Source: an uncultured Shinella sp. (GTDB lineage: Bacteria; Pseudomonadota; Alphaproteobacteria; Rhizobiales; Rhizobiaceae). From it: a stretch of 19,801 nt of DNA. Below the pieces are notes generated by a model. It ran no database searches. It saw nothing but the letters and a program-made list of their open reading frames with translations, and was not told the DNA's origin. The stretch lies in contig NZ_CAMLFY010000083.1 in assembly GCF_946479415.1 (NCBI RefSeq), forward strand, positions 1 to 19,801, given 5' to 3'. This document shows, piece after piece, positions 19,754 to 19,801 of the stretch (position 1 is the first letter of the stretch; the number at the start of each line of letters is the position of its first letter). The position numbers and the translations under genes are program-made.

Positions 19754-19801
19754 AGATCGGAAGAGCGTCGTGTAGGGAAAGAGTGTAGATCTCGGTGGTC
19801 G
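19754..19801 (-). other. Illumina TruSeq adapter sequence (untrimmed artefact)
   Basis: The final 48 bases begin AGATCGGAAGAGCGTCGTG and match, from memory without mismatch, the start of the reverse complement of the Illumina TruSeq universal adapter, including the GATCTCGGTGGTCG portion. The preceding base 19753 still fits the GlgX frame. This is library read-through retained at a contig end, and it should be removed before any annotation is deposited. Confidence 0.98.

Noticed and set aside
19754..19801. A natural recombination junction or mobile-element end interrupting glgX
   Set aside because: The sequence is the known Illumina adapter, so a biological junction is not needed.

Overview
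The window reads as chromosomal DNA of an alphaproteobacterium of the order Rhizobiales, most likely a Rhizobiaceae member (Rhizobium/Agrobacterium/Sinorhizobium/Shinella type). The reasons are the high-GC coding sequence, the glycogen gene order glgP-glgB-glgC-glgA-pgm-glgX, and a 420-residue GlgC very close to what I recall of the Agrobacterium enzyme. All genes are on the + strand and nearly every base is coding. No gap exceeds about 205 bases. I see no tRNA, rRNA, CRISPR array, insertion sequence or phage gene.

Region 1 (1-943) holds the 3' end of a probable DUF899-type thioredoxin-like gene and a two-domain VOC (glyoxalase/dioxygenase-fold) protein, closed by a GC-rich stem-loop. Region 2 (about 957-7689) is a tight three-gene operon. 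It encodes a transglutaminase-DUF2126 putative amidoligase fusion, a circularly permuted ATP-grasp/alpha-E fusion starting at TTG, and a second stand-alone transglutaminase. This is the conserved but experimentally obscure set predicted by comparative genomics to make or attach peptide-like amide bonds, and it is the best candidate here for a poorly described system. The proteasome-like Anbu peptidase often linked to this set is not in the window.

Region 3 (7690-9090) is an orphan TadG-like membrane-anchored von Willebrand factor A protein, followed by the one strong intrinsic terminator in the window. Region 4 (9091-19753) is the glycogen operon. It begins with a leader containing a long imperfect dyad, then glgP, glgB, glgC, glgA, pgm and the 5' part of glgX, with gaps of 20 nt or less and one overlapping stop/start. 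GlgC makes ADP-glucose from glucose-1-phosphate, GlgA polymerises it and GlgB branches the chain. GlgP and GlgX break the polymer down, and Pgm links glucose-1-phosphate to glucose-6-phosphate.

The last 48 bases (19754-19801) are not biological. They match the reverse complement of the Illumina TruSeq universal adapter, so the contig ends in untrimmed adapter. The apparent stop codon of glgX lies inside it: that gene is truncated by the assembly, not by nature.
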